A DNA stretch of 64,000 nucleotides from Butyribacter intestini (GCA_001414325.1 LLKB01000005.1:481060-545059); one strand, 5' to 3'. Numbered from the stretch's first letter, positions 45,249 to 54,995 are shown. Translations and numbers: made by a program. Notes: generated by a model not told the origin, from the sequence alone.

Positions 45249-46214
45249 CTAACCTTTAAATTTAAGTGCTTTTTTAAGCAGCTTTATATTTTCATTCATA
45301 AGCTCAATGTAAGACACACCGTTTTTTAACTGTTTTGCCGATACCATGTGACAGGTATTAAATACCTCTACTTTTGCCCCTGTCTTTTTTGCTATCTTCT
45401 CTGCCACATCTGACTTATCATTCTCACTTTTAAATATAACCGGAATTTTTTCTTCCTTTATTCTCTCTTCAAGATAAGATATTGTCTGCTTTTTAGGTTT
45501 CTGATATCCACCACAGACAGGATATGCCGCACTATAAGCAAGGCCAAGTTCGCTTGCCATGTATCTCATCGAAAATCCATCGGCAAATATAAGATGCTTA
45601 ATTCCTGCATTTTCGGACACTTCTCTAAGCTCATAATCTACATCTTCAAGTTTCTTTATATATTTTTTAGCATTTTTCTTATAATAATCTGCATTTTCTT
45701 TATCGGCATCACAAAGCTTTTCCTCTATAATTGAAACAATCTTTTTTGCACATACCGGTGAAGTCCACAAATGTTCATCATATTCACGCTGTCCTGTCTG
45801 CTCCTTTATGTCGCCATCTTCATTCAGCGAACTCACAATATCTGACGCATTATCCATCATAGGAACTTTTTTAATTTTCTTTGCTTCTTTACTTTTTACT
45901 TTCAAAAGGCTGTCAACCCATTTTTCAGAAGTTCCACTATTGTAAATAAGAACATCCGCCTTTAATACATTTGACATATCCGTTGAATCCGGTTTAAATG
46001 AATGTAAATCCTGTCCAGCCGGAACTATCATCGAAAGCTCCACTTTGTCACCTGCTATATTCTTCACAAAATCATAATATGGGAATATTGTCGTCACCAC
46101 CGATAATTTCCCACTTTTTTCATTATCCTTTTGTGAGCCTTTCTTGCAGCCTGCAAGTGAACATATGCAAATAAGCAAAAGCGTACAAACAAGTAATCTC
46201 TTTTTAAGTTTCAT
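45249..46214 (-). CDS. znuA: Zinc/metal ABC transporter substrate-binding lipoprotein
   Basis: 321-residue cluster A-I (ZnuA/AdcA/TroA) lipoprotein. It has a lysine-rich signal peptide with lipobox SLAGC, VVTTIFPYYDFVKNIAGDKVEL, and probable metal ligands in PAGQDLHSFKP, YDEHLWTSP and KHLIFADGFS. AGGAGG six bases before ATG 46214 marks it as a separately initiated gene. The frame, however, runs on upstream with no stop through a truncated DUF1016 gene, so a 500-residue fusion is also possible by readthrough of the same frame. The permease and ATPase genes normally beside it are missing. Confidence 0.88.
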   Translation of the reverse strand: MKLKKRLLVCTLLLICICSLAGCKKGSQKDNEKSGKLSVVTTIFPYYDFVKNIAGDKVELSMIVPAGQDLHSFKPDSTDMSNVLKADVLIYNSGTSEKWVDSLLKVKSKEAKKIKKVPMMDNASDIVSSLNEDGDIKEQTGQREYDEHLWTSPVCAKKIVSIIEEKLCDADKENADYYKKNAKKYIKKLEDVDYELREVSENAGIKHLIFADGFSMRYMASELGLAYSAAYPVCGGYQKPKKQTISYLEERIKEEKIPVIFKSENDKSDVAEKIAKKTGAKVEVFNTCHMVSAKQLKNGVSYIELMNENIKLLKKALKFKG

Positions 46215-46751
46215 ATCTTTCCTCCTGAGTTTTTCTTTTTTCTGTGTCTTGAGCATACGATAATAATACTGAGAAGAAATATTTCTTTGCAAAGTGCGGA
46301 CACTCCAAGTCTGTTCTGCAGCTTCTTTCTCATACCATGCACGGGCATCATGGTCTTTGACCTGCAATAAAGCCGAGTAATGCGACCATGACAATAACCC
46401 AACAGATTTTCCAGACGGTGTCTGGAAAATTTCAGGATAAGTCTTATAAAAAGAATAAAAGCTATATAAATTTGATTTTGTATAACCTCTTCCATATTCA
46501 GCCGACAATTCTTTTGCCAGCTTTTTTATAACTTCAGCTCCATATTTTGCCCTGTCCTCACCCTGTAATTCTTCTTCTGCAATTCGATACCCAAGCAGCC
46601 AGTTTCTCTGTATCAGTGTTGTATTGACCGCCTGATATGCAGCTTTTTGTGAAGACTCAATAATCCCACACATATCATTTAAAATGTCATCAGTTTTAAC
46701 AAAATTATCCATAAGACTATTTTGTCCTGTTTTTTGTAATTTATTATCCAT
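46215..46751 (-). pseudogene. Truncated YhcG/DUF1016 nuclease gene, fused in frame to znuA
   Basis: The encoded 179 residues match the N-terminal DUF1016 domain of YhcG-type proteins (ALNTTLIQRNWLLGYRIAEEEL-like region, GRGYTKSNLYSFYSFYKTYPEIFQ, SWSHYSALLQVKDHDARAWYEKEA, SSQYYYRMLKTQKKE). The PDDEXK nuclease half that normally follows is gone; after KKEKLRRKD the frame passes straight into the znuA signal peptide. AAAGGAG before ATG 46751 and a promoter at 46781-46810 are still intact. It looks like the remnant of a deletion that joined the two genes. Confidence 0.8.
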
Positions 46752-46780
46752 AGCCACCGCTCCTTTGGATTTCGATTTCA

Positions 46781-46810
46781 ATTAAAACACTATTTTCCAA
46801 AAGTTGTCAA
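46781..46810 (-). promoter_or_regulatory. Promoter of the yhcG fragment and znuA
   Basis: Minus strand perfect TTGACA (46810-46805), 18-base spacer, TTTAAT (46786-46781), about 30 bases from ATG 46751. No other promoter was seen before znuA, so it probably drives both. Confidence 0.5.
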
Positions 46811-46848
46811 TCTCTACTACTAATCTCTCATCTATAATCATATTTTTA

Positions 46849-46905
46849 AAATAAGGCTACCGCAATCCCACTGGCTTTAGACGATGGGTTAAGGTAGCCT
46901 TATTT
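46849..46905. terminator. Bidirectional hairpin downstream of cysS
   Basis: AAATAAGGCTACC (46849-46861) and GGTAGCCTTATTT (46893-46905) are perfect 13-bp complements. The 31-base loop itself has a CCCA..TGGG pair, so the structure is a compound hairpin. It lies 45 bases past the cysS stop and upstream of the znuA-region promoter. Confidence 0.7.
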
Positions 46906-46950
46906 CAATCACCGGTACAATCTACAATAAATAATTAGTTTTTTATTGTG

Positions 46951-48357
46951 CTAAATCAATTTCCAGACTGTACCCTCTCTTGTATCTTTTATTTCAATTC
47001 CTTTAGAAAGAAGTTCATCTCTTATGGCATCTGCTGCCGCAAAATCCTTTTCTTTGCGTGCTGCATTTCTCTTTGCTATCATATCTTCAACCATTGCCTT
47101 AAGTCCGTCATCCGCTGTCTTTTCTTCCTGCTCTTTCAAAAGGTCAAGTGATAAAACACTATCAAAATCTTCTACAAGTGCTCTCTTTGTAGCATCATTT
47201 GTATCTGCCTTTAACACATCATAGAGAACAGTAACCGCCTGTGATGTATTAAGGTCATTTCCCATTGCATCAGCAAATTCATTCTGATACTTTTCAAATA
47301 TCTCTTTGTCAACCTCACCCTCTTTAGAAAGTGATGATGTTCTCTTGACGAGTTTTTCGTAAGTCGTCTTTACATTGTCCATTACATCATAGCTGAACAA
47401 AAGCGGCTTGCGGTAATGTGACTGTAAGCAGAAAAGTCTGTAAACAAGCGGATTGTAGCCTTTTTCCTCAAGAAGTGATACGGTAAGGAACTCTCCTTTT
47501 GACTTGCTCATCTTTCCTGACTTGTCATTTAAGTGCTGGACATGGAACCAGTAATTGCACCATTTATGACCGATGTATGATTCACTCTGGGCTATCTCGT
47601 TTGTGTGATGTGGGAAAATATTATCGACACCGCCGCAGTGAATATCCAGATACTCGCCAAGATGTTTCATGCTTATGCACGAACACTCAATATGCCATCC
47701 CGGATAACCTACTCCCCACGGACTGTCCCACTTAAGTTCCTGTGAGTCAAACTTTGATTTTGTGAACCAGAGGACGAAATCCGTTTTGTTTTTCTTATTG
47801 TCATCCTCCTCTACATCGTCACGCACACCGACCTGAAGTTCCTCCTCATTCTGGTTTGACAAAACATAATACTCTTTGAGTTTTGATGTGTCAAAATAAA
47901 CATTTCCTCCTGCCACATAAGCATATCCCTTTTCGATAAGCACTTCTATCATATGAATGAACTCAGGAATACAATTTGTCGCAGGTTCAACAACATCAGG
48001 TGTCTTAATGTTTAACTTGCCGCAGTCGCTGAAAAATGCGTCTCTGTAAAACTTTGCGATTTCCATGACTGTCTTATGCTCTCTTTTTGCACCCTTGAGC
48101 ATCTTATCCTCACCGCTGTCCGCATCACTTGTCAAATGACCTACATCCGTGATGTTCATAACTCTCTTTACATCATATCCCGCATAACGCAGATATTTTT
48201 CAAGAATGTCCTCGACAAGATAACTCCTTAAATTTCCAATATGTGCAAAATGATATACCGTAGGACCACAGGTGTACATCTTGACCTTTCCCGGCTCATT
48301 TGGTACAAATTTATCAACTTTTTTCGTCAATGTATTATAAATATTGATGTCTCTCAA
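46951..48357 (-). CDS. cysS: Cysteinyl-tRNA synthetase
   Basis: Class I synthetase, 468 residues. The HIGH motif is YHFAHIGNLRSY, with zinc ligands in TCGPTVY, the ECSCISMKHLG segment and HTNEIAQSE; the KMSKS motif is DKSGKMSKSKGEF. The C-terminal DALR domain ends with KDTREGTVWKLI. GGAGG precedes the start. No T-box leader is seen in the upstream region. Confidence 0.98.
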   Translation of the reverse strand: MRDINIYNTLTKKVDKFVPNEPGKVKMYTCGPTVYHFAHIGNLRSYLVEDILEKYLRYAGYDVKRVMNITDVGHLTSDADSGEDKMLKGAKREHKTVMEIAKFYRDAFFSDCGKLNIKTPDVVEPATNCIPEFIHMIEVLIEKGYAYVAGGNVYFDTSKLKEYYVLSNQNEEELQVGVRDDVEEDDNKKNKTDFVLWFTKSKFDSQELKWDSPWGVGYPGWHIECSCISMKHLGEYLDIHCGGVDNIFPHHTNEIAQSESYIGHKWCNYWFHVQHLNDKSGKMSKSKGEFLTVSLLEEKGYNPLVYRLFCLQSHYRKPLLFSYDVMDNVKTTYEKLVKRTSSLSKEGEVDKEIFEKYQNEFADAMGNDLNTSQAVTVLYDVLKADTNDATKRALVEDFDSVLSLDLLKEQEEKTADDGLKAMVEDMIAKRNAARKEKDFAAADAIRDELLSKGIEIKDTREGTVWKLI

Positions 48358-48477
48358 CTTGCTTCCTCCATTTATCTGTTATATTTGTACTGTCAGCACA
48401 ACATACATATTATAGCATTACGATTTTAATTACACACTATTTTTCTATGTTAAAAAAATGCATATATGTTTCTTTTC

Positions 48478-48557
48478 GTAACAGTCCAACCTTGCATTTC
48501 TTACATTCATAAACCTGCCGGCGAGCTGTCAGTCGCTGCTTTGCAGCTTTTATTTAT
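48478..48557. mobile_element. Fragment of the 184-bp MITE-like element (left half)
   Basis: GTAACAGTCCAACC followed by about 65 bases almost identical to the left half of the complete element 92 bases further on (CTTGCATTTCTTACATTCAT, CTGTCAGTCGCTGCTTTGCA). Same orientation as that copy. The hairpin half is absent. Confidence 0.85.
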
Positions 48558-48649
48558 GTAAAAAAAGATATAATTATTTTTTTCATTGTATATGGTACTA
48601 AATTTTCCCGCATTTATCAAGTCCGTTATTGAAATAAACAGCATAATGT

Positions 48650-48833
48650 GTAACAGTTCAGCCTTGCATTTCTTACATTCATAAACCTGCCAGCGAGCTG
48701 TCAGTCGCTGCTTTGCAGCTTTTGTTTATTTCATTTCAGAAATGAAAGGCTATTCTACCATAAAAAGGTACTTAACAATACAATGAACAAGCTCATTGTA
48801 TTGCCAATTATCTTTTTATGGCTGAACTGTTAC
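48650..48833. mobile_element. Complete 184-bp MITE-like element, copy 1
   Basis: Ends are GTAACAGTTCAGCC and GGCTGAACTGTTAC, perfect 14-bp inverted repeats. The outside 7-mers are ATAATGT and ATAATAT, like a target duplication with one change. It encodes no protein. The left half has small hairpins (AGCGA..TCGCT, TTTCATTTC-A-GAAATGAAA); the right half folds into a long hairpin (CCATAAAAAG..CTTTTTATGG enclosing CAATACAATGA..TCATTGTATTG). It lies in the 630-base gap between cysS and the 48988 gene. Confidence 0.88.
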
Positions 48834-48889
48834 ATAATATTCATATTATTTACCTTTCCTCCCTTGAAACATCTTGCGATAAACTATAT

Positions 48890-48929
48890 AATGATGTTGG
48901 GGTCAAAATACCTTTTGACCCCAACATCA
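48890..48929. repeat. Perfect 18-bp hairpin upstream of the 185-residue unknown gene
   Basis: ATGATGTTGGGGTCAAAA and TTTTGACCCCAACATCAT are perfect complements with the loop TACC. No T tract follows on either strand, so it is not an ordinary terminator. It ends 58 bases before the start codon of the next gene and may be an operator or a leader structure. Confidence 0.8.
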
Positions 48930-48987
48930 TATAATATATTTAAGTAATTTATGAAAAATCATCTTATAATAATGGAGGTGTTAGTTT

Positions 48988-49545
48988 ATGAGCAATACAC
49001 AAAATTCAAGTTTTTCACTTTTAAACCAGAAAGAGATTGATTCCCTCATAGGTTTCCTCTCAGAGCAGAAAAATTCTTTAGACAGTGATGTATTAAGCCA
49101 GAAAAGCATAGATAAACTTATTAAACTTATTTCAAGTGACAGTGACAGGATTATCACGGATGTATTTGATCCATTTGCACATGTTGACAACTCTGTACTT
49201 GCAACTCTTGGTTTCCGAGAGGATGTTTCACAGTTATGCGAACTTAAGTTTTCTGTCAATGAAACTACAGATTACATCATCCTCACGGCTTACAACACTG
49301 TTACGAATAAGGAGCTTGTCATAACTCCAAATCTTATCAATGCAAATGATACTACTGACTGGGGCTGTTCTATTTCGCCTGTATTTTTCAATCGTATAGC
49401 AAAAGTATTTTCATTTAAATACACACAACAGACTCATGATGCCGTATGTAACTGTTTTGCTAAACACACATACGGTGATGCAAACCATAAGATTCCTGAG
49501 ATTTATCTTCCGGTAAATGAAAAACTTTTAGAGTGCCTTATCTGA
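48988..49545 (+). CDS. Protein of unknown function, 185 residues
   Basis: I do not recognise this protein. It is acidic and soluble, without signal peptide or membrane segment. The N-terminal 65 residues look helical (LLNQKEIDSLIGFLSEQKNSL, SIDKLIKLISSD), and the rest mixes strands with two Cys near DAVCNCFAKH. The motif RIITDVFDPFAHVDNSVLATLGFR might be a conserved core. GGAGG nine bases upstream and a terminator downstream mark it as an expressed single gene; a perfect 18-bp hairpin stands in its upstream region. Confidence 0.7.
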   Translation: MSNTQNSSFSLLNQKEIDSLIGFLSEQKNSLDSDVLSQKSIDKLIKLISSDSDRIITDVFDPFAHVDNSVLATLGFREDVSQLCELKFSVNETTDYIILTAYNTVTNKELVITPNLINANDTTDWGCSISPVFFNRIAKVFSFKYTQQTHDAVCNCFAKHTYGDANHKIPEIYLPVNEKLLECLI

Positions 49546-49648
49546 TGATAAGTTGACGGTATTATGAGTCGTCAGCATAGCTGATTGCAAATATCTGCCT
49601 GATTTATCATGCATCAAAGCAAGCACAAAAAACTCAGGCGTATATTCT

Positions 49649-49696
49649 AAAATAACTTAGCATAAATATTATTTACTCTTTATGCTAAGTTATTTT
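49649..49696. terminator. Bidirectional terminator
   Basis: AAAATAACTTAGCATAAA (49649-49666) and TTTATGCTAAGTTATTTT (49679-49696) are perfect 18-bp complements followed by TT; it separates two convergent genes. Confidence 0.9.
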
Positions 49697-49724
49697 TTGT
49701 CTTTATCTATCTTTCGATTTATTT

Positions 49725-52181
49725 CTACTCCCCTTCACTCAACATCCGACTTACTGTTTCATCTTTTTTTCTATAATATGATATGAGCCTGCAAACATAA
49801 GTAATTCCTACGGTCAATCCGACAGAAACAATTATTTGCCTGCTTGTCAATGTCCCATTTGTAAATGCATATTTTCCTAAAAACATATTTAAAGCACACG
49901 CAAACAAAATGCTACTGCTATATCTAAAAAATACTTTTCTCTGTAACTGAGCATAACTCATTCCAAAACTTCGCAATACCCCATATTCATATCTGTGTTT
50001 CTCCCAATCTATATAAATACTCAAATTAATATAGATACATATGATAATTGCACAAAACAGCAATATTGTATTACTTAGAACTGATGTATAAGCTGCCATC
50101 AGCTTATCATCACTTTCTCTGTTTTCTGAAGAATCTAACAAGCCTCCCTGTATTGATGCCATTGTAAACATAACATTTTTATCCACTTCTTTTTGTATAA
50201 ATAACGGTGCGTCTTTTTTCATTTCTATTGTTATTGTGTTACATCCCAAAACCGTTCTGCTTTTTATAGCTGTTTTCTCATCCATAACTATTTCTATGCC
50301 ATTGTACTCTTCACTACTTCCACTAAGCACAGCACCAACATTAAATTTTTCTGAATAAAACCTTACTTTTTTCTCATCACCTCTTATTCCCCCGAGCCGT
50401 ATCATCCCATTTTCTTTAATTGACGGATTTGCTATCTCTTTATAGTCCGGCAAAATAACTATACAGGATTTTGATTTATTGTTTTCAAAACAGGGATTTT
50501 TAATTTCTTTCTTTTTCACAAAGTCTTTAAATTCTTTTTCTCTTAAAACTGTCACAAGCACATTATCTGATACCGGCTTGTACTTTTCTGTTTTAACCGA
50601 AACCTGTTTCCACAATCTATTATTTTTTTCTTTAGTTTCGGCATCACTTTCATCTAAAGAATACAATCTGTTTTCTTTTATATAATTTTTAAAATACTCA
50701 TCTACATTATTTTTATCCAATAATATTGAACATTGCTTTGTTTCCGCTTCGATGGACATACTTATTTTATCCTTATACTTATCAAATACATTTAAAACAT
50801 CAAACCCAAAATACTCTTCTCCATCTGTCCCTATATAATACCCCCTCAACGGATATGCACTTGCATCACTTTTGCTGCACAAATAATACTCAATATTTTC
50901 TGATTTGCAACTAAAAGTATTCATAAAATAAAATGAAGCAATCGCAAAAAAAATACATACTGTCTGAACAACAATAATACTTATGTCTATTTTTCTAAAT
51001 TTGTATTTTCTGTGTTTTCTAAAATTATTATTAGAAAATAACCTGGAATGCTGCTCTGTTCCCATAAGTATAAAATAACTATATATTGAAATTACTGCAA
51101 ATACTATCATCATTATCAAAACATTATTATTTAATGAGCTTAGATAATATCTGCCATATTCCCCAAAAACATTACTTATATATGTGTTGCCAATAATCAC
51201 TGATAATATATATCCTGTCAGCACTCCAAACCATATAAATATCTGCATTATATAAAAGAAAAGTCTTTTTATTTCTTTTGTTGTCATTCCTAATACCTGA
51301 AATAAATGAAATGTATTTTGATTGCGAATAACAAATGCTCTTATCACTACAGCCTGCTCTAATAATAGCATTATTCCCAGTAAGATAGGATACCAAATAT
51401 TTATATTTATCATATCTTCATTATCACTATATCCATGCCAATGTAGTTTTTCATTAGCACATATAACTTCTTCGGAAATGTTTTGAAATAAGACATTTTC
51501 TATATCACTCTTTGCTTTTTTAAAATCAAGTTTTTTCTGCAAAATAACTAAAGAGTTTTTTACATCTTTATCATTTTTCTGTCCACATATAATTGACGGA
51601 TATACTTTTGTTTCCAACTCTTTGTCATATGATGTTGATATAACTGATGAATAATTTGAAATAACTCCAGTAACCTTATAATTTATAAATCTGCCATCCT
51701 TTTTTAATTTTATATCAAAAGGTAATTGTGTATTTTCTTTTCCAAATAACTTAAGTAAATATTCTTCGACAACAATCTGATCAGATCCTTTTACCCATTT
51801 TCCTTTAATCAATTTAAAAGCAAGTGTCGCACCCATATCTTCTGTCATCGTTCCAATAGTTATTTTTTTGTTTGCATATTCTACATTTCCAACCACTCCA
51901 AAATGTTCATATTTAAAATCACCACATTTTTGCTTTATTTCCTTTTCACTTTCATTATCAATATCCGGTAAAACCATAAGAAATTTTCCATATTTGTTTA
52001 CTGTATTATCCTGCTTTGTCTTTATAATAGTTCCACTAAGCGAACTAACCATAAACATAAATGTAAATCCTACAATAACAGAAACAAAACTACAAAGCAT
52101 CAGCTTTTTTTCATTGCCAATAAGCACCCCTATTAACTTAATTTGTTTTTTTATTTTTTTATTCAACTGTAATCTCACCAT
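49725..52181 (-). CDS. FtsX-like ABC transporter permease
   Basis: 818-residue permease of the MacB/FtsX-like type. There is an N-terminal transmembrane helix (about 25-48), a large extracytoplasmic domain, a block of helices in the middle (about 270-410), a second extracytoplasmic domain (about 430-690), and three C-terminal helices. FtsX-like patterns include GMTTKEIKRLFFYIMQ and YGVLRSFGMSYAQLQRKVFF. It forms an exporter or mechanotransmission complex with the ATPase upstream, overlapping it by 23 bases. The ATG at 52181 is very close to AAAGG; TTG 52166 behind GGTGAG is an alternative start. The substrate is unknown. Confidence 0.85.
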   Translation of the reverse strand: MVRLQLNKKIKKQIKLIGVLIGNEKKLMLCSFVSVIVGFTFMFMVSSLSGTIIKTKQDNTVNKYGKFLMVLPDIDNESEKEIKQKCGDFKYEHFGVVGNVEYANKKITIGTMTEDMGATLAFKLIKGKWVKGSDQIVVEEYLLKLFGKENTQLPFDIKLKKDGRFINYKVTGVISNYSSVISTSYDKELETKVYPSIICGQKNDKDVKNSLVILQKKLDFKKAKSDIENVLFQNISEEVICANEKLHWHGYSDNEDMININIWYPILLGIMLLLEQAVVIRAFVIRNQNTFHLFQVLGMTTKEIKRLFFYIMQIFIWFGVLTGYILSVIIGNTYISNVFGEYGRYYLSSLNNNVLIMMIVFAVISIYSYFILMGTEQHSRLFSNNNFRKHRKYKFRKIDISIIVVQTVCIFFAIASFYFMNTFSCKSENIEYYLCSKSDASAYPLRGYYIGTDGEEYFGFDVLNVFDKYKDKISMSIEAETKQCSILLDKNNVDEYFKNYIKENRLYSLDESDAETKEKNNRLWKQVSVKTEKYKPVSDNVLVTVLREKEFKDFVKKKEIKNPCFENNKSKSCIVILPDYKEIANPSIKENGMIRLGGIRGDEKKVRFYSEKFNVGAVLSGSSEEYNGIEIVMDEKTAIKSRTVLGCNTITIEMKKDAPLFIQKEVDKNVMFTMASIQGGLLDSSENRESDDKLMAAYTSVLSNTILLFCAIIICIYINLSIYIDWEKHRYEYGVLRSFGMSYAQLQRKVFFRYSSSILFACALNMFLGKYAFTNGTLTSRQIIVSVGLTVGITYVCRLISYYRKKDETVSRMLSEGE

Positions 52182-52842
52182 CCTTTATGCGAATTGTCTG
52201 AGTACAATTCTCCATGAGATTTTCTTCATGTGTAACTATTATATAAGTGGTTTTATATTCTTTGTTTAGTTTACTAAATAATTCCGTTATTATCATGGTA
52301 TTTTCAGAATCAAGATTTCCGGTCGGCTCATCTGCAAACACAATCTTTGGTTTTAAAAGCATCGCTCGGGCTATTGCTACACGCTGTTGTTCCCCACCAG
52401 ATAATTGATATGATGTTTTCTTTGTTAATTTATTTATTCCTAATTCCTGTAACAGATACGCATAATATTCCCTGTCATATTTCTTTCCATTAATATAAGC
52501 AGGACACAAAATATTCTCTTCTACACTTATGCGTGGTATTAAATGATATCCCTGAAACACAAAACCAAAATTATTTCCTCTCAGCTTTGCCAATTTACTC
52601 TCTCCCATAGAGCCATATCTTTTCCCACAATAATAAACATTTCCCTGAGACGCCTTATCAATACCGGCAAGAATATTTAGAAGTGTTGTTTTTCCACTAC
52701 CACTCTTTCCATATATCAAATTGACAGATTCATTTTTTATCTCAATACTTACATGCTTCAATACATTTGTTCTAGAATTTCCGTTTTCATATGATTTTGA
52801 AATATCATCACATGACAATATTATTTCATCCTTTTTTATCAT
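52159..52842 (-). CDS. ABC transporter ATPase (LolD/MacB-like)
   Basis: 227-residue ATPase: Walker [15 protein letters not shown]-loop [18 protein letters not shown], signature [16 protein letters not shown], Walker [17 protein letters not shown]-loop IIVTHEENL. It is the partner of the FtsX-like permease downstream. No two-component genes flank the pair, as they often do in peptide-resistance modules. Confidence 0.92.
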   Translation of the reverse strand: MIKKDEIILSCDDISKSYENGNSRTNVLKHVSIEIKNESVNLIYGKSGSGKTTLLNILAGIDKASQGNVYYCGKRYGSMGESKLAKLRGNNFGFVFQGYHLIPRISVEENILCPAYINGKKYDREYYAYLLQELGINKLTKKTSYQLSGGEQQRVAIARAMLLKPKIVFADEPTGNLDSENTMIITELFSKLNKEYKTTYIIVTHEENLMENCTQTIRIKDGEITVE

Positions 52843-52999
52843 TATTTCCCACCCGTATTATACTTTATTTTAAAGCTCCGGCTTTTGACCGGAACTAATA
52901 TTAGATTTGCAAATTTTATGCTGTATATTTGTTTCATTCAAACTTTATCATACAAAACATTTTTTGTCAAATAGTTTTGTAATCAAAATATTATTTCAA

Positions 53000-53183
53000 G
53001 TAACAGTTCAGCCCAAAAAAGATAAGTCAATAATACATGAGCTTGCTCAATGTATTATTGACTTGTTTTTTGGGGCTGAATAGCCTTTCATTTATGAAAT
53101 GAAGTAAACACAAGCTGCATAGCAGCGACTGACAGCTTGCTGGCAGGTTTACGAATGTAATAAATGAGAGGCTGAACTGTTAC
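53000..53183. mobile_element. Complete 184-bp MITE-like element, copy 2 (inverted)
   Basis: Same length and same 14-bp terminal repeats (GTAACAGTTCAGCC, GGCTGAACTGTTAC) as the copy at 48650, in opposite orientation. Flanking 7-mers are ATTTCAA and AGTTCAA. The hairpin end here pairs CCCAAAAAA with TTTTTTGGG and AGTCAATAATACAT with ATGTATTATTGACT, a different sequence from copy 1 but again fully paired. It lies in the 376-base gap between the ABC ATPase and chemoreceptor genes. Confidence 0.88.
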
Positions 53184-53218
53184 AGTTCAACAATATTTAT
53201 TATATCCTTACATTGATA

Positions 53219-54949
53219 TCAAAGCTTTACAAAGCACTCAGTTTCTTTTCTGAGTTTGTCAGATACATTCTGATTTGTATCCATTTCTTTGTTTACATCA
53301 TTCATATCTGCAACTAATGAATCAACGCTCATGGCTGCACTTGTCACTCCATCAGCACTTTCCTCTACAGCCTTAGTAATTCCATTTATGGCATCGACCA
53401 TAGATTTTATTGTCTTTTGCATATCATTAGACAATCCGGTAAACTCATCCATTATATTTTTTATATGAGTTGAATCATCATTATACTGCTTACCACTGGA
53501 TACAAAATCATCATAATCAGGAAGTATCGTTTCATCTACATAATCAACAATCTTATTTGATGATGAAATAAGACCTTCAACTGCTGAGATAACCATCTCA
53601 TTTATCTCCTGAATGTTGTTTGCCGTATTTCTGCTGGATTCTGCAAGCTCTCTTATCTCATCTGCAACAACCGCAAAGCCTTTTCCTGCCTCGCCCGCCC
53701 TTGCAGCCTCGATAGAGGCATTTAACGCAAGAAGATTTGTCTGACTTGATATACTTAAAATATCTGAGGTAAGCTGTGATATTTTTTCAACCTTTTTGCT
53801 TTCTTTCATTGCATTCTTAAGTTCTTCGATAATAGAGCCTACCATCTTAGTTGTCTCATCCTTGTTTGCCTGAGCAGTCTCCTGAAGCTTTATCGCTCTC
53901 TCATTCATCTCATTGGAATAATCTACTACATTGCCTGTCTCAACCGTCATCTTGTCAACCTTAGTATTTGCAACAGCAGTATTTTCATCTATATTTTTCA
54001 CCGTTGCGGCAACCTCTTCCATTGTAGCAGAAAGTTCTTCCATAACAGCCGATATATCACAGGCACTTCCATTCGCCGTATTTACTTTACCTACAACATT
54101 ACCTACCGTCTCATCAAGCTGTTTTGAATTTGATGTTATCTTTTGCATTATAGTCTGAAGTTTTTCTATAAATACATTGATATTTGTCGCAACTTTGCCG
54201 ATTTCATCTTTTCTGTTAATGTTTATTCTCTTTGTGAGATCTCCTCTGTCCTGATTTATCTCATCTATAATAACACCAAGCTCTTTGTCTATCTTTTTTA
54301 ACGGTTTTATGACAATAAGCTCAATACATAATACTACTGCTATTATAATTATAATAACCATGATAAATGCAGTTGTGATAACTAAATTTGCCTGTGAACT
54401 CTTAGCCGAAAAATCTCTTACCTGTGATTTTGTTATCTTATCATTTGACGCTATCATTTTATCTGCCATACTTTCAACAGCAGTACCATATTTGCCAAGT
54501 GTTCTGTTTGCATCCTCAAGTGCTGTCATAGCATCTGTCGAAGCAATCTCTCGTATCTCATCGACCTTTTTTTCATATGTCCGGTAATTAGCTTCTAATG
54601 TATCAAGCTGTTTTTCCAGTTCATCCGACTGGAGCATGGTATTCAATTTTTTAAGATATGATTCTGTATCATTCTTTAATCTGGTTATGTTCTTGACAAC
54701 ACTTTCACGCTGTGAATCCTGAGTGATAAGACAATATGACATTACTTCCTTTTGCATCTCGATAACATTTGATTTGACTGCATCAAGACAACTTACACTG
54801 TTTATCTGCTTTTGAGCTATATTTTTACTTACATTACTCACACTCCTTAGCGAAACACCTGTCATTGCAAGTGACACCATACTGCATATTCCAAGTATCA
54901 ATACCGGAATCACAAGATAAATCCTTACACTCCTAAACTTCATACTCAT
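53219..54949 (-). CDS. Methyl-accepting chemotaxis protein
   Basis: 576-residue transmembrane receptor. The first transmembrane helix is about 10-30, a four-helix-bundle-type sensor domain follows to 190, and the second helix is about 192-215. A HAMP linker ([20 protein letters not shown] region) leads to a long coiled-coil signalling domain with the hairpin tip [40 protein letters not shown]. It would feed CheW/CheA encoded elsewhere. GAGG precedes the start. It implies chemotaxis, probably flagellar motility. Confidence 0.93.
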   Translation of the reverse strand: MSMKFRSVRIYLVIPVLILGICSMVSLAMTGVSLRSVSNVSKNIAQKQINSVSCLDAVKSNVIEMQKEVMSYCLITQDSQRESVVKNITRLKNDTESYLKKLNTMLQSDELEKQLDTLEANYRTYEKKVDEIREIASTDAMTALEDANRTLGKYGTAVESMADKMIASNDKITKSQVRDFSAKSSQANLVITTAFIMVIIIIIAVVLCIELIVIKPLKKIDKELGVIIDEINQDRGDLTKRININRKDEIGKVATNINVFIEKLQTIMQKITSNSKQLDETVGNVVGKVNTANGSACDISAVMEELSATMEEVAATVKNIDENTAVANTKVDKMTVETGNVVDYSNEMNERAIKLQETAQANKDETTKMVGSIIEELKNAMKESKKVEKISQLTSDILSISSQTNLLALNASIEAARAGEAGKGFAVVADEIRELAESSRNTANNIQEINEMVISAVEGLISSSNKIVDYVDETILPDYDDFVSSGKQYNDDSTHIKNIMDEFTGLSNDMQKTIKSMVDAINGITKAVEESADGVTSAAMSVDSLVADMNDVNKEMDTNQNVSDKLRKETECFVKL

Positions 54950-54995
54950 AATATTACCTCTTTCTCTATAGTCTGTTCTTATCTATAGTCTTCTC

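Noticed and set aside
46849-46905. End of an IS200/IS605-type element
   Set aside because: The compound hairpin recalls such ends, but no tnpA or tnpB remnant is near and its position after cysS fits a terminator.
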